Below are positions 34,612-45,761 of a stretch of 64,000 nucleotides of DNA, piece after piece. Within the stretch, counting starts at the first letter, position 1. Each line of letters opens with the position of its first letter. Where the stretch lies: contig NEEC01000009.1 in NCBI GenBank assembly GCA_002189035.1, forward strand, positions 1 to 64,000. Direction: 5' to 3'. The notes beneath the pieces are model-generated. The model was not told the DNA's origin and did not search any database. It worked only from the letters and a program-made list of their open reading frames with translations. The position numbers and the translations under genes are program-made. The stretch is from Utricularia gibba (Eukaryota; Streptophyta; Magnoliopsida; Lamiales; Lentibulariaceae).

Positions 34612-35215
34612 TGATGAGCCCCAGGAAGATAATGAAGTGTATTTGAAGAATGATGAGGAGTTTGTTCAAGTGAACAAATTAGAAAGAAAGATGATTCCAC
34701 CAGGACCAATGACTAGGAGCAAGACAAAGATGGTTAAAGATACACTTAAGGGTCTACTCAATACCATTGGAATCAAACATGGGCTTGAAGACATCCCATC
34801 AAAAGAGCTCAACTACTTGAAGATGGACTTAACTTAGAGCATTGGGCTTGTTAGACTTTTCTATTTCATTTAGTTTGGACTATGTAATGTTAGAGCCCAA
34901 TTCTAGAGTATAAATACTCTAGAGATGTACTAATTCAGGATCTTTGGTCATTTTATGTATCTTGTGAGGATTCCCCTCTCCTTTGAGTGCTTGAACACTC
35001 TTAACTTATCAAGCTTTGAGCTTGTGGCGTTCTAGGATTATCACTTCCAATCAATCTCTCTTTTCTGAAGTGTGGCTTCTAATTTTCTTTGTTTCGAAGT
35101 CTGGTTGCAAGAGATTTATTCTCTTGAGAGTAAACTTGGGTGGGTTCTCTTCTAAGCTTCAAAATCACCTCTTTTTTGTGGGTTGCTAATCTCTATAGAT
35201 TAGAGGGTCACATCA
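34612..35215 (+). repeat. 5' LTR of gypsy family 1
   Basis: TGATGAGCCCC to GGTCACATCA. U3 begins with the tail ORF (34637-34837; KMIPPGPMTRSKTK to NYLKMDLT). The TATA region is at 34902-34923. R/U5 carries pyrimidine stretches (CCCCTCTCC) and CTTTGAGCTTGTGGCG. In this LTR the tail frame is open through to TAG. Confidence 0.96.
34902..34923 (+). promoter_or_regulatory. LTR TATA box inside a palindrome
   Basis: Arms TCTAGAGTAT and ATACTCTAGA are perfect inverted repeats of 10 bp separated by AA, so TATAAATA sits at the centre. The 3' LTR has the identical structure at 40738-40759. It is the likely core promoter of the element. Confidence 0.75.
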
Positions 35216-35218
35216 TTT

Positions 35219-35230
35219 TGGTATCAGAGC
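35219..35230 (+). other. Primer binding site, gypsy family 1
   Basis: TGGTATCAGAGC, exact complement to the 3' end of plant initiator-Met tRNA, three bases after the LTR. Confidence 0.93.
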
Positions 35231-36055
35231 TTTGGGTTCCTTATAATTATTATTATCCAGTTCTTGTTTGAGTTCTTCCATTCCTGCCTATTCAAAAAAA
35301 AAAAAAAAAAAAAATCGTTCAAGCCAAGTCCTTATTACTTTTGGCTTTAGTACAAAAAAAAAAGGGAGGTTCACGGGAAGTTGATTGAAGAAGAGCTCGA
35401 AATTGAGTGTCAATTGAATAGCAAGAACACATTGAATATCATTTTCAAGTGTGCAAGAGGATAAGGAGTGTGAAGGTGAACATCCATTACCCATCACTGT
35501 CATCCATTATTATGTATGTTTAAATTGTGGCCCACCTCTCTACTTTTCCTATTCCACCAACCAACCACTTTATTGTTGTTTTTCTTATGTTCAATTCCCA
35601 TCCCCTGTCCCCTGTCATTCACGTGTCCCCACCTTTCCATTTGACTATTCTCTTTGTTGATTGCCCATTCCTGTATTTCTATAGTTTAGCAAGCAACACA
35701 TTTCGTGTCTAGTTCTCTATTCTCTGATTTCATCTGTTCTTACCTTGTTGTCCATCCTTCCTATTCATCTATTCCAACAAGCAACCAAATTAATTTAAAC
35801 ACTTCCCTTTGTCTCCATCTTGAGACTATTAATACTGCCACCCTCACCTAACTCCATCATTATACTATAATCAATACCAATCTGTAAGTGATTAATTCGT
35901 TAGATGCCATGAGAACAAGCATGATGACATTAAAGAGTGCATCAAGGACTTGAAGCTTGAGTATTGAGTGGTAAATCTTGTGTGTGTTTCTTTGTTCTTT
36001 TTAGTTTATTCTCTTTTCTTCCTTCCTGCTCGTTTTCTTTTGTCCAGTATTTAGG
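35231..36055 (+). other. Untranslated leader of the gypsy element
   Basis: 825 bp between primer site and gag ATG with no long ORF of interest. It holds a run of 21 A (35294-35314), a second A run near 35353, then a pyrimidine-rich stretch (35540-35840). Packaging and splice signals would be expected here but I cannot identify them. Confidence 0.6.
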
Positions 36056-37395
36056 ATGTCAAATTCCAGAAGTGAGCATGAAAAGGATGACTCACCGGAT
36101 GGGAGGTTCACTTTGAAAGCTATGCAACAGGAGTTCACTAGATTGCATCGCATTCTGGAAAACATAAATGTCAGGCTTGATGAACACGAAAATTCTTTGC
36201 AAAATGTTGCAATAGCATGAAGACAAGATAATTATACTGCTGGAAGGGGTCGAGGTAGTCAATTGCATCAACGCATCAACACTGAACATGACTTAAGTGA
36301 TCAACGAAGTGCAAGGACTGTTGGAAGAAGAGATCGAACCCTGAATACTGATGAAGAAGATGACTACATTGAACATAGTGAAAATGATTTTGTGCATGGG
36401 GATACAAGAAGATTTCGAGATCAGGGAGGTAGAAGAGACGGAGGAAGAATTGGAAAGGATGTTAACAACATCAAGATGAAGATACCTCAATTTCAAGGAA
36501 AGAATGATCCAGATGCATATCTCCAGTGGGAAACAAGAGTAGAACATGTCTTTGATTGCAACAATTTTTTTGAAGAAAAGAAAATCAGATTGGCCTCCAT
36601 GGAATTTAGTGACTATGCTGTAATTTGGTGGGATCAATTGGTAGCTAAAAGAAGGATTGACTCTGAAGAACCAATTTATACTTGGGCCGAGATGAAAAGA
36701 GTTATGAGGAGGCGGTTTGTTCTAAACCATTACCAAAGAGATGTTTATCAACGTTTGCAAAATCTCAAGCAGGGCTCAAGGCCAGTGGAGGAATATTGGC
36801 AGGAAATGGAGATTTTAATGATTAGACCTCATGTTCAGGAAGATAGAGAAGCAACTATGGCTAGGTTTCTTCATGGGATGAATAAGGAGATTGCAAATAT
36901 TATGGAGCTTCATCACTACATTGAGATGGAGTACATGATTCATATGGCCACAAAGGTTGAGAAACAACTATCTAGCAAGAGTTTCGCAAGAGATTTCAAC
37001 AAGAGGACTTCTGGTTCGAAATTTGGGGGCACCAATGAGATGATGGAGAGAAATAAAGGAAGTCATCCATGGAACACTTCAAATTCGACATCCAATCAAG
37101 TTCCAAGCAAGGGGAGCGAACAACACCTCCAAAGGGAACTACCAGAAACATAAAATGTTTCAAATGCTTGGGACTTGGACATATTGCTTCTGAATGCCCA
37201 AATAAACGAGCAATGGTGATTAGGGGCAATGGCGAAGTTGTTAGTGAAGATGATGATGATCTAGTGGAGACAGAAGCTGAAGTGAGTGATGAGGATGAAT
37301 TGCCTGTTTCTAGAGAAGTATTAGTCACTCGAAGGACGCTTAACATTGGGGTGAAGGATAATGATGAGCAAAGGGAGAACTTGTTTCAAACCTGA
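36056..37395 (+). pseudogene. gag: Gypsy gag with zinc knuckle
   Basis: Capsid/nucleocapsid protein. I place the start at ATG 36056 (MSNSRSEHEKDDSP), in frame with the long ORF 36263-37153; the intervening TGA at 36218-36220 breaks it. The retrotrans_gag core runs from KIPQFQGKNDPDAYLQWE through YAVIWWDQL, WAEMKRVMRRRFV and LKQGSRPVEEYWQEME. The frame is lost at a GGGG run near 37112. The other frame carries the zinc knuckle CFKCLGLGHIASEC (C-x2-C-x4-H-x4-C) and an acidic tail, ending at TGA 37393-37395. Earlier parts of the frame (N-terminus, core, knuckle) are all recognisable, so decay is recent. Confidence 0.93.
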
Positions 37396-37665
37396 TGCTT
37401 TGTTAATAGGAAAGTTTGCAGCCTGATTATTGATGGAGGTAGTTGCACCAATGTTGCTAGCAACATCTTGGTGGAGAAATTGGGACTACCCACCGTGAGG
37501 CATCCTAAGCCTTACAATCTGCAGTGGTTCAATGAAGGAAGTGAGGTAAAGGTTACCAAACAAGTGCTTGTGACGTTTTCCATAGGGAGATATGAAGATG
37601 AAGTCCTATGTGATGTTGTTCCTATGCATGCAAGCCATATTCTTCTTGGGAGACCTTGGGAGTGA
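37396..37665 (+). pseudogene. Gypsy aspartic protease, C-terminally truncated
   Basis: Cleaves the polyprotein. Motif IIDGGSCTNVAS (catalytic D-G-G instead of the usual D-S/T-G) is at about 37424-37459, followed by VEKLGLPTVRHPKPY and [10 protein letters not shown]. It is in frame with the zinc knuckle but separated from it by the TGA at 37393. After GRPWE the coding sequence meets a stop created by the deletion that removes the protease-RT linker, which the older copy at about 29950-30260 still has. Confidence 0.9.
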
Positions 37666-38797
37666 AAACATGAGAGTTTTAGAAATTGAGAGAAAGAATG
37701 AGAGTCTATTAGCAAGGCCAAGTGAGATTAGACACTTACTTCATGCTAGGCAACCATTCATTCTACTCATGTATAAGGATGAAGTTCCTACTTCACCTAA
37801 CCATGCTTCATCCATTCCATCTTGTGTTGTGTCTCTCTTACAGGTATATGAAGATGTTTTTCCAGAAGAACTTCAAGGCTTACCTCCCCTTAGAGGGATT
37901 GAGCATCAAATTGACCTTGTCCCTGGAGCACAACTCCCAAACCGACCAGCATACCCAGCCAATCCAGAGGAGACGAAGGAAATACAAAAACAAGTTGAGG
38001 AATTGGTGTCTAAAGGATTTGTGCGTGAGAGCATGAGTGCTTGCTCGGTGCCGGTGTTATTGGTTCCAAAGTCTGATGGAACTTGGCGGATGTGCACTGA
38101 TTGTCGCGCCATCAACAACATCACAATCAAGTATAGACATCCTATCCCTAGACTTGAAGATATGCTTGATGAATTGCATGGTGCTTGTGTTTTTAGTAAG
38201 ATTGATTTGAGAAGTGGATATCATCAGATTAGAATGAAGGAAGGTGATGAGTGGAAAACTGCTTTTAAAACTAAGTTTGGTTTGTATGAGTGGGTTGTTA
38301 TGCCTTTTGGGTTAACCAATGCTCCTAGCACCTTTATGAGATTGATGAATCACGTTCTTAGGCCTTTTATAGGTAGATTTGTTGTTGTTTATTTTGATGA
38401 TATTCTGATCTATAGTAAAAGTATTGAGGAACATGTAGGGCATTTGAAAGATGTGTTAGATACTCTTAGAAAAGAGAAGTTGTTTGCTAATATCAAAAAG
38501 TGTGTCTTTTGCACAAATAGTGTCTCTTTTCTTGGATATGTTGTAAGTAATGCAGGAGTAGCTGTGGATGAAGAGAAAGTAAGAGCAATCAAAGAATGGC
38601 CAACACCTACATCAGTGGGTGAAGTTAGGAGTTTTCATGGTTTAGCAAGTTTCTATAGACGGTTTGTTAGGGACTTCAGTTCTATAGCAGCACCCCTCAC
38701 CCAGTTGATCAAGAAAAATCATGCATTTCATTGGGAGATGAGCAGGAACATGCTTTCAAACAACTCAAGAATAAGCTTTGCTCAACACCTCTCCTAG
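37666..38797 (+). pseudogene. Gypsy reverse transcriptase
   Basis: RT fingers/palm are present in a long open frame (ORF opens at 37592 in a different frame from protease). Motifs in order: [80 protein letters not shown], and catalytic [11 protein letters not shown] near 38387-38419. The thumb has [20 protein letters not shown] and [21 protein letters not shown] missing base in a G run near 38734 shifts the frame, so translation ends at 38797 in nonsense. Upstream, the link to protease is gone. Confidence 0.94.
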
Positions 38798-40482
38798 TAC
38801 TTCCAAATTTTTCTGATACTTTTGAAATTGAATGTGATGCATCAGGTTTAGGGATTGGTGCTGTGTTGATGCAAAAGGGACGTCCACTTGCTTATTTTAG
38901 TGAGAAGCTTCATGGTGCCACCCTCAACTATCCAACATATGACAAAGAGTTGTATGCGTTGGTTAGAGCTTTGGAGACATGGCAGCACTACTTATGGCCT
39001 AAGGAGTTCGTGATACACACTGATCATGAGTCTCTCAAACATTTGAAGGCTCAAGTAAAGCTGAATAGAAGACATGCTAAGTGGGTGGAATTCATTGACA
39101 CATTCCCATATGTGATCAAATACAAGAAAGGTAAGGAGAATGTGGTTGCTGATGCTTTATCTCGAAGGTACACTCTCTTAGCCAATCTTGATGCAAGAAT
39201 TCTTGGATTTGCTTCCATCATTGACTTATATGTTCATGATCACGATTTTAGGGATATTTATAAGGCATGTGAACTTGCTACATCTGGACTATTCTTCAGG
39301 AAAGATGGTTTTCTTTATAGGAAAGATAGGCTGTGCATTCCTTCTTGCTCCATACGTGATTTGATTGTTAGCGAAGCTCATGGTGGGGGACTAATGGGAC
39401 ATTTTGGTGTTAAAAAGACTCTTGATACTCTCACCCAACATTTCTTTTGGCCACACATGAGAAGGGATGTTGAAAGAATTTGTTCTAGATGTATCTCTTG
39501 TAGGAAGGCTAAATCAACAACTGCCCCTAATGGTTTGTATACTCCACTCCCTACTCCTTCCCAACCATGGGTGGACATTTCTATGGACTTTGTTTTAGGC
39601 TTACCTCGTACCCAAAGGGGTAGAGATTCAATTTTCGTTGTTGTGGACAGGTTTTCAAAGATGGCACACTTTATTCCCTGCCATAAAACTGATGATGCAT
39701 CTCATGTGGCTGATCTCTTCTTTAGGGAAGTTGTTAGACTTCATGGTATGCCCCTAACTATTGTCTTTGATCGAGATGCAAGGTTTCTTAGTCACTTTTG
39801 GAGAGTTCTTTGGAGTAAACTTGGCACTAAGCTGTTATACTCAACAACATGTCACCCTCAAACCGATGGGCAAACTGAGGTAACTAATCGCACACTTTCT
39901 ACCTTACTTAGGATTATGATTAAATCAAATCTTAAGACTTGGGAGGAATGTTTGCCACTTGTTGAGTTTGCTTACAATAGAACCATGCATCTGACTACTA
40001 AATTATCTCCATTTGAAGTCGTTTATGGTTTTAATCCTCTTACACCTTTGGATATGTTACCTTTGCCTTGTGATGAGAAAGTTAGTTTAGATGGCAAGAA
40101 GAGAGCTGATGCAATCAGAAGATTGCATGAAAAGGTGAAACAACAGATTGAATGCAACAATGCAAAGTATGCATCAGCAGCAAACAAGGGCAGATGCAAA
40201 GTTGTATTTGAACCTGGAGATTGGGTTTGGCTTCATCTTAGGAAGGAGAGATTTCCCACAAAGAGAAAGTCCAAACTTCTACCTCGTGGAGATGGCCCTT
40301 TCCAAGTTGTTGAGCGCGTTAATGATAATGCGTACAAGCTAGATTTACCAGGTGAGTATTCTGTTCATTCAACTTTCAATGTTGCTGATTTGTCTCTTTT
40401 CGACATGGATACAGATTCAGGGACGAATCTTCCTAAAGAAAGGGGGATGATGAGCCCCAGGAAGATAATGAAGTATATTTAA
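38731..40482 (+). CDS. Gypsy RNase H and integrase, uninterrupted 583-codon ORF
   Basis: The longest open part of the element, but probably not translated alone because it lacks its own context. RNase [62 protein letters not shown]. Integrase: HHCC zinc site ([23 protein letters not shown]), core D,D,E ([28 protein letters not shown], with Phe where Ser is usual; [20 protein letters not shown]), then [10 protein letters not shown] and [12 protein letters not shown]-terminal GPY/F-like block: [46 protein letters not shown]. It ends out of frame at [12 protein letters not shown] because the polypurine G run has a length that shifts the frame away from the LTR-encoded tail. Confidence 0.94.
   Translation: MGDEQEHAFKQLKNKLCSTPLLVLPNFSDTFEIECDASGLGIGAVLMQKGRPLAYFSEKLHGATLNYPTYDKELYALVRALETWQHYLWPKEFVIHTDHESLKHLKAQVKLNRRHAKWVEFIDTFPYVIKYKKGKENVVADALSRRYTLLANLDARILGFASIIDLYVHDHDFRDIYKACELATSGLFFRKDGFLYRKDRLCIPSCSIRDLIVSEAHGGGLMGHFGVKKTLDTLTQHFFWPHMRRDVERICSRCISCRKAKSTTAPNGLYTPLPTPSQPWVDISMDFVLGLPRTQRGRDSIFVVVDRFSKMAHFIPCHKTDDASHVADLFFREVVRLHGMPLTIVFDRDARFLSHFWRVLWSKLGTKLLYSTTCHPQTDGQTEVTNRTLSTLLRIMIKSNLKTWEECLPLVEFAYNRTMHLTTKLSPFEVVYGFNPLTPLDMLPLPCDEKVSLDGKKRADAIRRLHEKVKQQIECNNAKYASAANKGRCKVVFEPGDWVWLHLRKERFPTKRKSKLLPRGDGPFQVVERVNDNAYKLDLPGEYSVHSTFNVADLSLFDMDTDSGTNLPKERGMMSPRKIMKYI
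40435..40447 (+). other. Polypurine tract, gypsy family 1
   Basis: AAAGAAAGGGGGA directly before the 3' LTR start TGATGAG. It primes plus-strand synthesis and is also codons of the polyprotein in this family. Confidence 0.88.
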
Positions 40483-40673
40483 AGAATGATGAAGAGTTTG
40501 TTCAAGTGAACACATTATAAACAAAGATGATTCCACCAGGACCAATGACTAGGAGCAAGACAAAGATGGTTGAAGATACACTTAAGGGTCTACTCAATAC
40601 CATTGGAATCAAACATGGGCTTGAAGACATCCCATCAAAAGAGCTCAACTACTTGAAGATGGACTTAACTTAG
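40448..40673 (+). pseudogene. LTR-encoded C-terminal tail of the gypsy polyprotein
   Basis: In this family integrase continues through the polypurine tract into the LTR. The tail reads [17 protein letters not shown], then PPGPMTRSKTK, then NTIGIKHGLEDIPSKELNYL and stops at LKMDLT (TAG 40671-40673). The intact frame across the joint is seen in the minus-strand copy at 57064-56800 ([19 protein letters not shown]). Here the tail is out of frame with integrase and also has a TAA. As far as I recall, CRM chromoviruses have a comparable C-terminal extension reaching into the LTR; that link is inference. Confidence 0.75.
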
Positions 40674-41051
40674 AGCATTGGGCTTGTTAAACTTTTCTAT
40701 TTCATTTAGTTTGGACTATGTAATGTTAGAGCCCAATTCTAGAGTATAAATACTCTAGAGATGTACTAATTCAGAATCTTTGGTCATTTTATGTATCTTG
40801 TGAGGATTCCCCTCTCCTTTGAGTGCTTGAACACTCTTAACTTATCAAGCTTTGAGCTTGTGGCGTTCTAGGATTATCACTTCCAATTAATCTCTCTTTT
40901 CTGAAGTGTGGCTCCTAATTTTCTTTGTTTCGAAGTCTGGTTGCAAGAGATTTATTCTCTTGAGGGTAGACTTGGGTGGGTTCTCTTCTAAGCTTCAAAA
41001 TCACCTCTTTTTTGTGGGTTGCTAATCTCTATAGATTAGAGGGTCACATCA
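40448..41051 (+). repeat. 3' LTR of gypsy family 1
   Basis: 604 bp, same ends as the 5' LTR. The tail frame here has a TAA at 40518-40520 (ACATTATAA) where the 5' LTR reads AAATTAGAA. The palindromic TATA region is intact at 40738-40759. Its right edge CATCA joins Copia sequence AAGGAAGAAC with no repeat of the left flank. Confidence 0.95.
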
Positions 41052-41443
41052 AAGGAAGAACATGAATCTCATGACTATGGAAGACTTTCTCAAGTTGGGA
41101 GATCTCAGTCTGGGGGGAAGTGTTGGAGATCAGCCTCAATCCAAAGCTTGAAGGTGATTGTAAGCACTAATCTTGTGTCATAATGTTATATTTCACATAA
41201 AAAGGTGTTGAGTTCAAGCATGGAGGTGTTGGATTCGAGTTGTTGGGCTTTTTGTGTGTTTTCAATGATTGTGGCCCACTGTTGGGTACTCTAGGTATTA
41301 GGTATATATAAACCTTACTAGGAATGTATGTCAATTAGGTTTTCAGTCATTCTTATTGTTCATAAGTCGTTTTTCATCCAAGGTGATCTCATAAGCATTA
41401 CCTTTTTGTTACTTCCCAAGATTCTATTTTTCTTGCGACAACA
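41052..41443 (+). mobile_element. Copia 3' end: RNase H tail, polypurine tract, 3' LTR
   Basis: Starts within the RNase H C-terminus (KNMNLMTMEDFLKLGDLSLG), in line with 27000-27060. Then polypurine TCTGGGGGGAAG and the LTR 41121-41443 (TGTTGGAGATCAGCC to TTGCGACAACA, 323 bp) with TATATATAA at 41303-41311. The rest of the Copia is not attached; the gypsy LTR lies exactly against it. Confidence 0.92.
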
Positions 41444-41447
41444 CCTT

Positions 41448-41595
41448 CACATCACAAGCACCTAGGTTTTTTTGTTCAACTCTGATCCACTATACTCATA
41501 TTTTTGTGTTTGACTTGGATGTAAATTAGGTTTATAAATTTATTTCATAGAAGATTTGGCAATTTTAATGACATTGGTAAATTATTTGTTTATGA
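41448..41595 (+). repeat. Direct repeat flanking a gypsy gag remnant, left copy
   Basis: TTCACATCACAAGCACCTAGG, CTATACTCATATTTTTGTGT and AGGTTTATAAATTTATTT recur at 43637-43780. The pair may be parts of two LTRs. GGCGCTGTGTTTG at about 41614 could be a decayed primer site of the TGGCGCCGTTG type, weak. Confidence 0.6.
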
Positions 41596-41841
41596 AATTG
41601 ACACTGTTTATGAGGCGCTGTGTTTGATTGTTTTGTGATTCAATTGATGCATTCGCATTTTTTTTGGTACAAGTGATCTTGTTTTGCATCCAAAAATCGA
41701 GTTATCAGTAACAACCGCACAAAAGTGAGAGAAGCAACAAGGTTGATAAGGCTCCCTATTGCAACTCAAGTTAATTTTTTCATGGCAGAACAAATGAAGA
41801 CCTTGAATGAGCTTGACGCAGCTGACCATATGTAAAGGGGG

Positions 41842-43022
41842 TTGTACATCAGGTTTTCTGATGATACAACCAATGAATTGAAGCCTACGATAATCAATTT
41901 TCTGCCTAAGTATTATGGAAAGGTGGGAGAAAATTCACATGAACATCTTGACAATGTCACTACTCTTTGGACCTCTTTTAAGAGTGTTGAGATGACTGAG
42001 GATGCCATCTGTTTGAGGGCATTTCAATTTACATTGGAGGGGAGTGCAAGCATCATAAACTGGTGAGGGATGAAGAAGGTATTTGTTAGCAAGTATTTTC
42101 CTGCTTCTAAGGCTGCAGGGATAAGAAAAGAGATCAGTTACATACCACGGATCGTTTTTAATCAAGTGGCGAGTCTCTATATTAATATTGGGAGCGTTTT
42201 AATCATCTTCTTTTATCCTGTCCATACCACGGATTTCATACCAATACATTGGTCAAATATTTCTATTATGAACTGCTCTATACTGATAGAGGAATGGTAG
42301 ATTCTACTGTAGGGGGATTTTTAAGAAAAAAAAAGACCCCAACCAAAGCTCTTGCATTGCTTGAAGAGTTGGCTGAGCACTCCAAGCATATCATCAGAAA
42401 GCAAGCTTCGAACAACAGAGTTTATGAGCTGGAGTGCAAGCCAAAACCATCAGAAAGTGAGCTCACGAAGAATGTTGCTGCAATGTCTAAGATGATGAAG
42501 GAGCTATTTTTATTCCAAGCTAAAAATATGTCATACGGGAACTATCGCAGACTTGGACATCTTGCTGATAAATATCCAGAGGTGTTTCAAGAGGAGCACA
42601 TCAAGGCTAAGGGGGATTCACAACTTCAACTCAAAGGAAAATATGACCCATATTTGATCACTTACAATCCAGTTTGGAGGAATCACCCAAACTTTCGTTG
42701 GAACAAAAGTGATAATATGTATAAGGGAGAAAGTTCAAACATGGGGCTACAAAATTTCCAGCAGAATTTTCAAGAGCAGCAACAACGTTCATTTCAGGCT
42801 CCACCATTTCAAAAACAAGTCCATCAATCTGAGTATCACAATAATGTTGGAGGAAATTGTGGGAATGCTTTAGAAGAAATGCTAAAAGTGTTTATGGTGC
42901 ATTCAACCAAAAATGAAGTGGATAATCGACAAGCCATCAAAAATATGGAGACTCAATTGACTCAATTAACACTGGAGTTTGGAGAAATAAAAAAGAAAGG
43001 AGAACCAACAACATCATATTAA
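41842..43022 (+). pseudogene. gag: Athila/Tat-like gypsy gag remnant
   Basis: Capsid-like protein in three frames. ORF 41842-42066 has NELKPTIINFLPKYYGKVGE and HEHLDNVTTLW, typical of the start of Athila/Tat gag. The middle (about 42070-42300) is frame-shifted. ORF 42249-43022 (257 codons) carries MVDSTVGGFLRKKKTPTKAL, ALLEELAEHSKH, SELTKNVAAMSKMMKELF, then PYLITYNPVWRNHPNFRWN, a Gln/Phe-rich stretch and NMETQLTQLTLEFGEIKKKG. A short ORF to 43262 continues weakly. No protease or pol can be seen behind it. Assignment rests on remembered family motifs, not on a search. Confidence 0.8.
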
Positions 43023-43636
43023 AATGCTAGTGGAAGATTGAATTGCAGCACCATGACATTGAGGGATATAAACGAGAAACAAGACAGGAATTTAGTCCAA
43101 TTTGGGACTAAGACAGATGGGAGGAAGGAATTTCATGTTGCGGTTGAAAACAAAGAAGATGTGATGCTTCATTGGAATCCTACAGAAGTGAAGATCACTC
43201 TACCCCCTTTTTTTGTAAGTTGGAGACAACAGAAGAACAAGATGAAAAGGAGAAGATTTTGAAGGTCTTGGGTAATACTCAACTTAATTTGAATATTGTG
43301 GACTACATTTCCATGGTGCCATAAAGTGTAAAATATTTGAAGCATCTTTGCATGTCCAAGTCCATGATGAAGCAAAAAGTAAAGGTATTTTTAAGTGAGA
43401 GTTGTTCAACCTTTCTCATCCAAAAATTTTCAAAAAAATGTAATGATCCAAGTACATTTTTTATTACTTGCAAGATTGGATATTTGAATACTAGGAGAGC
43501 TATGGTTGATTTTTGGCTGATTTAAAAAACCTGTTTTTTACTATTTATTGTCTTTCTACATAAAATTGTTGAGCTGTCTTAATCTTAGTTTAGACTAAAT
43601 TTTTTAATCGCTACATCCACTAAATGCATCAATTTT

Positions 43637-43780
43637 CACATCACAAGTACCTAGCTCCTTGTGTTTGATCCTGATCTACTATACTCATATTTTTGTGTAT
43701 GATTGGATATAAAAAATTAGGTTTATAAATTTATTTTATAGAAGAATTTTCAATTTTAAAGATATTGCTAAATTTTTCAC
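43637..43780 (+). repeat. Direct repeat flanking a gypsy gag remnant, right copy
   Basis: Matches 41448-41595 with about 20 percent differences by eye (TTCACATCACAAGTACCTAG; ATTAGGTTTATAAATTTATTT). Same orientation, about 2.2 kb apart. Confidence 0.6.
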
Positions 43781-45149
43781 GTTGGTAAGTCAAAAGAGAC
43801 AGAAAATCTGTGCAAAGGTTACTTTTCAACAAAAGTAGTCTTTTGAAAAGATAAAATCTCAAGCAGAGATCTTCCTTCTAGAAGCCCATGAAAAAGACAG
43901 AGAGATATAGCGAACATGAAGGACCAGAGAGCAAGGAGAGTGGTTTCTATTGATACTTTATTTTCATTTTCTGCCAGCCTCCAATCTATGTCTCTAGACC
44001 TTATTTTCGCTCAGAACCTCCAAATTCAGCAAATCTAAAGCCCATTGAACATCTTGATACTTTTATTTTTTGTTTTCTGCACTTCCATTTTTATTGAACT
44101 TGCATTTTTTACGTTCTTGGTGCTTTGTAGTGAACAAGAAACATCTTGTAAACCCTATCTTAGCTTATGAACAAGTTTGTGTTTAAGATTTTCATGTTTG
44201 GTTTTAAGTTTAATATGTTATTTACTATTTCCGCAACCCTTTACTCTATTTTTGGGCATGATAAAACTACATTAAAGCCTAACAACTCTTTTGAGTGACA
44301 CAAGAGCCAAATCCTTGTGTAAAACCCAGCAAAATCATCTATGCTTTGCGTTTTCTGCACCTTCTTGTTATTTTTTGTGCTCGTTAACCTTTGCAACTTG
44401 TTTATTTCAATGGCTGTTATTTTATGTCTCACGTGCATAAAAGCTAAACCCCCTAGAAGCCCCCCCTGTTTTCAGTAAAGGAATGCAAGAAATTACAACC
44501 ATTTATTGTGGATTCAACCCTTATTTGCCAAATTACATTAATTTCTATGATTTGTATAGTAGAATAGATAGGTTTATAATTTTCTTTTGATGCGTTGAAC
44601 ATGCTACACCACGACATTTAGTACCAAGTTACAATGTGCATCAAGTATTGATCTCTGGAGTTTGATTTTTATAAAAAGATGTTTTATGCTAACCTTTCAC
44701 AAATTGTCACGATTTCATTAGAGGGGTTTTAAAATGTTGAAATAGGAAATGAGACATAAGTAATGAACCTTGATTACAATTCCTAGAAAAAAATCCATTT
44801 TCTTCTTTGTCTCTCATTGCTTTGGCTTTCACTAGTTCCTCATGAATAATTGTTTATAGAAGTAATGAATAACTTAATCTCCCTTATGTTCTTTTAAAAG
44901 GAGGCATGGGAATAACCTTATGTGATTCTCCCTTGAATAATTAAGAAGCCAAGAGGATTGCCATTGATTGTCATTAAAACTGAATTATACGCATGTACCC
45001 AGCTGTCGCCATTGATCAATGGCCTAGATACGAGGTCACTAGTCCTCAATGCATTTCTAAGTTGAGGCCACTCCCTAACTAGTGTGATCTAGTGAGAACC
45101 TACCCTTATGCCATCCACTAACACTACATGACCAACAAATTATATACAG
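43781..45149. other. AT-rich sequence, no assignable feature
   Basis: Short ORFs only. Parts read like LTR or leader of a large gypsy (TTTTCTGCCAGCC, TGGTTTTAAGTTT), but I find no terminal repeats, primer site or coding domain that would secure this. Confidence 0.4.
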
Positions 45150-45545
45150 TTTTATTCAAAGTTTGAAGTTGCTAAACTTAGCATATAGTTCATTCTCTCT
45201 CAAGTGTTGTAGAATTATCCTCAAATGATTCTCATGTTGTTTCTTTTTGCTAGACTATATAAAAATATCATCAATGAATACCACAACAAATTGATCCAAG
45301 TAAGGCTTGGAAGCATAGATCATCAATTCAATGAATACCACTGAGAGTATTTCTCAACTCGTAATGTTGTCTTCAACACATCTTCTTCATTCAACCTTAA
45401 TTGTTGTTATCTCATTGACTTTCCAACTTAGGAAATTGTAGCTCCTTACACCTGATCAAGTAAATCATCGATTCTAAGGGATTCTTATTCTTTGTCAGTA
45501 CCTTATTGACTTCCCAATAATCATGCGACAACCTCTGTTGCGTGT
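45150..45545 (-). pseudogene. Decayed gypsy reverse transcriptase fragment
   Basis: On the minus strand, translation with stops gives SHDYWEVNKVLTKNK near 45520, a weak IDDI-like catalytic region near 45265, then HLRIILQHLRE-like and RENELYAKFSNF near 45170. These are the order and spacing of gypsy RT motifs (CVDYRxLNKVTVKN, YxDDI, HLxxVLxxLRE, LYAKFSKC). Many stops; clearly old. Confidence 0.65.
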
Positions 45546-45761
45546 CTTTTTATCAACAAATTTTAATTAGAAAAATGTAGAACACAAATAAAACTCAATT
45601 AAAACTAGTAAAATTAATAGATAAAATACAAGATTTAGGATAATTACCCTAAACTAAATAAAAATCGAAATCTCACATTATAGACTCCTAATTAGATACA
45701 GTTCTAATCACATTTAAATATAAAAACAACCTAAGAAATAATAAGAAAATGACACTTAACA
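45538..45761 (-). repeat. 3' LTR remnant of the Athila/Tat-like element
   Basis: AACAAATTTTAAT near 45558 resembles the start of the right LTR; from 45590 to 45761 the two LTRs agree well (CTCAATTAAAACTAGTAAAA; AAACAACCTAAGAAATAAT). About 860 bp of the right LTR's interior is absent here. Confidence 0.7.

Larger units (their letters stand above)
34612..41051 (+). mobile_element. Near-complete Ty3-gypsy element, family 1 (6440 bp)
   Basis: Two 604-bp LTRs (34612-35215, 40448-41051) bracket a primer site, leader, gag, protease, RT, RNase H, integrase and polypurine tract in the usual gypsy order. By eye the LTRs differ at about 13 positions (~2 percent), many of them G/A, so it is one of the youngest insertions here. 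It is not autonomous: gag has a stop and a frameshift, protease is preceded by a stop, about 330 bp is missing between protease and RT, and RT is frameshifted before RNase H. There is no TSD: the left flank (CTAGC) continues old gypsy sequence and the right flank (AAGGA) is Copia. No classical chromodomain is visible; a tail encoded inside the LTR suggests CRM-like affinity, not proven. Confidence 0.95.

Noticed and set aside
35219-35230. tRNA gene at TGGTATCAGAGC sites
   Set aside because: Only 12 bases match tRNA; these are primer sites beside LTRs, with no cloverleaf around them.
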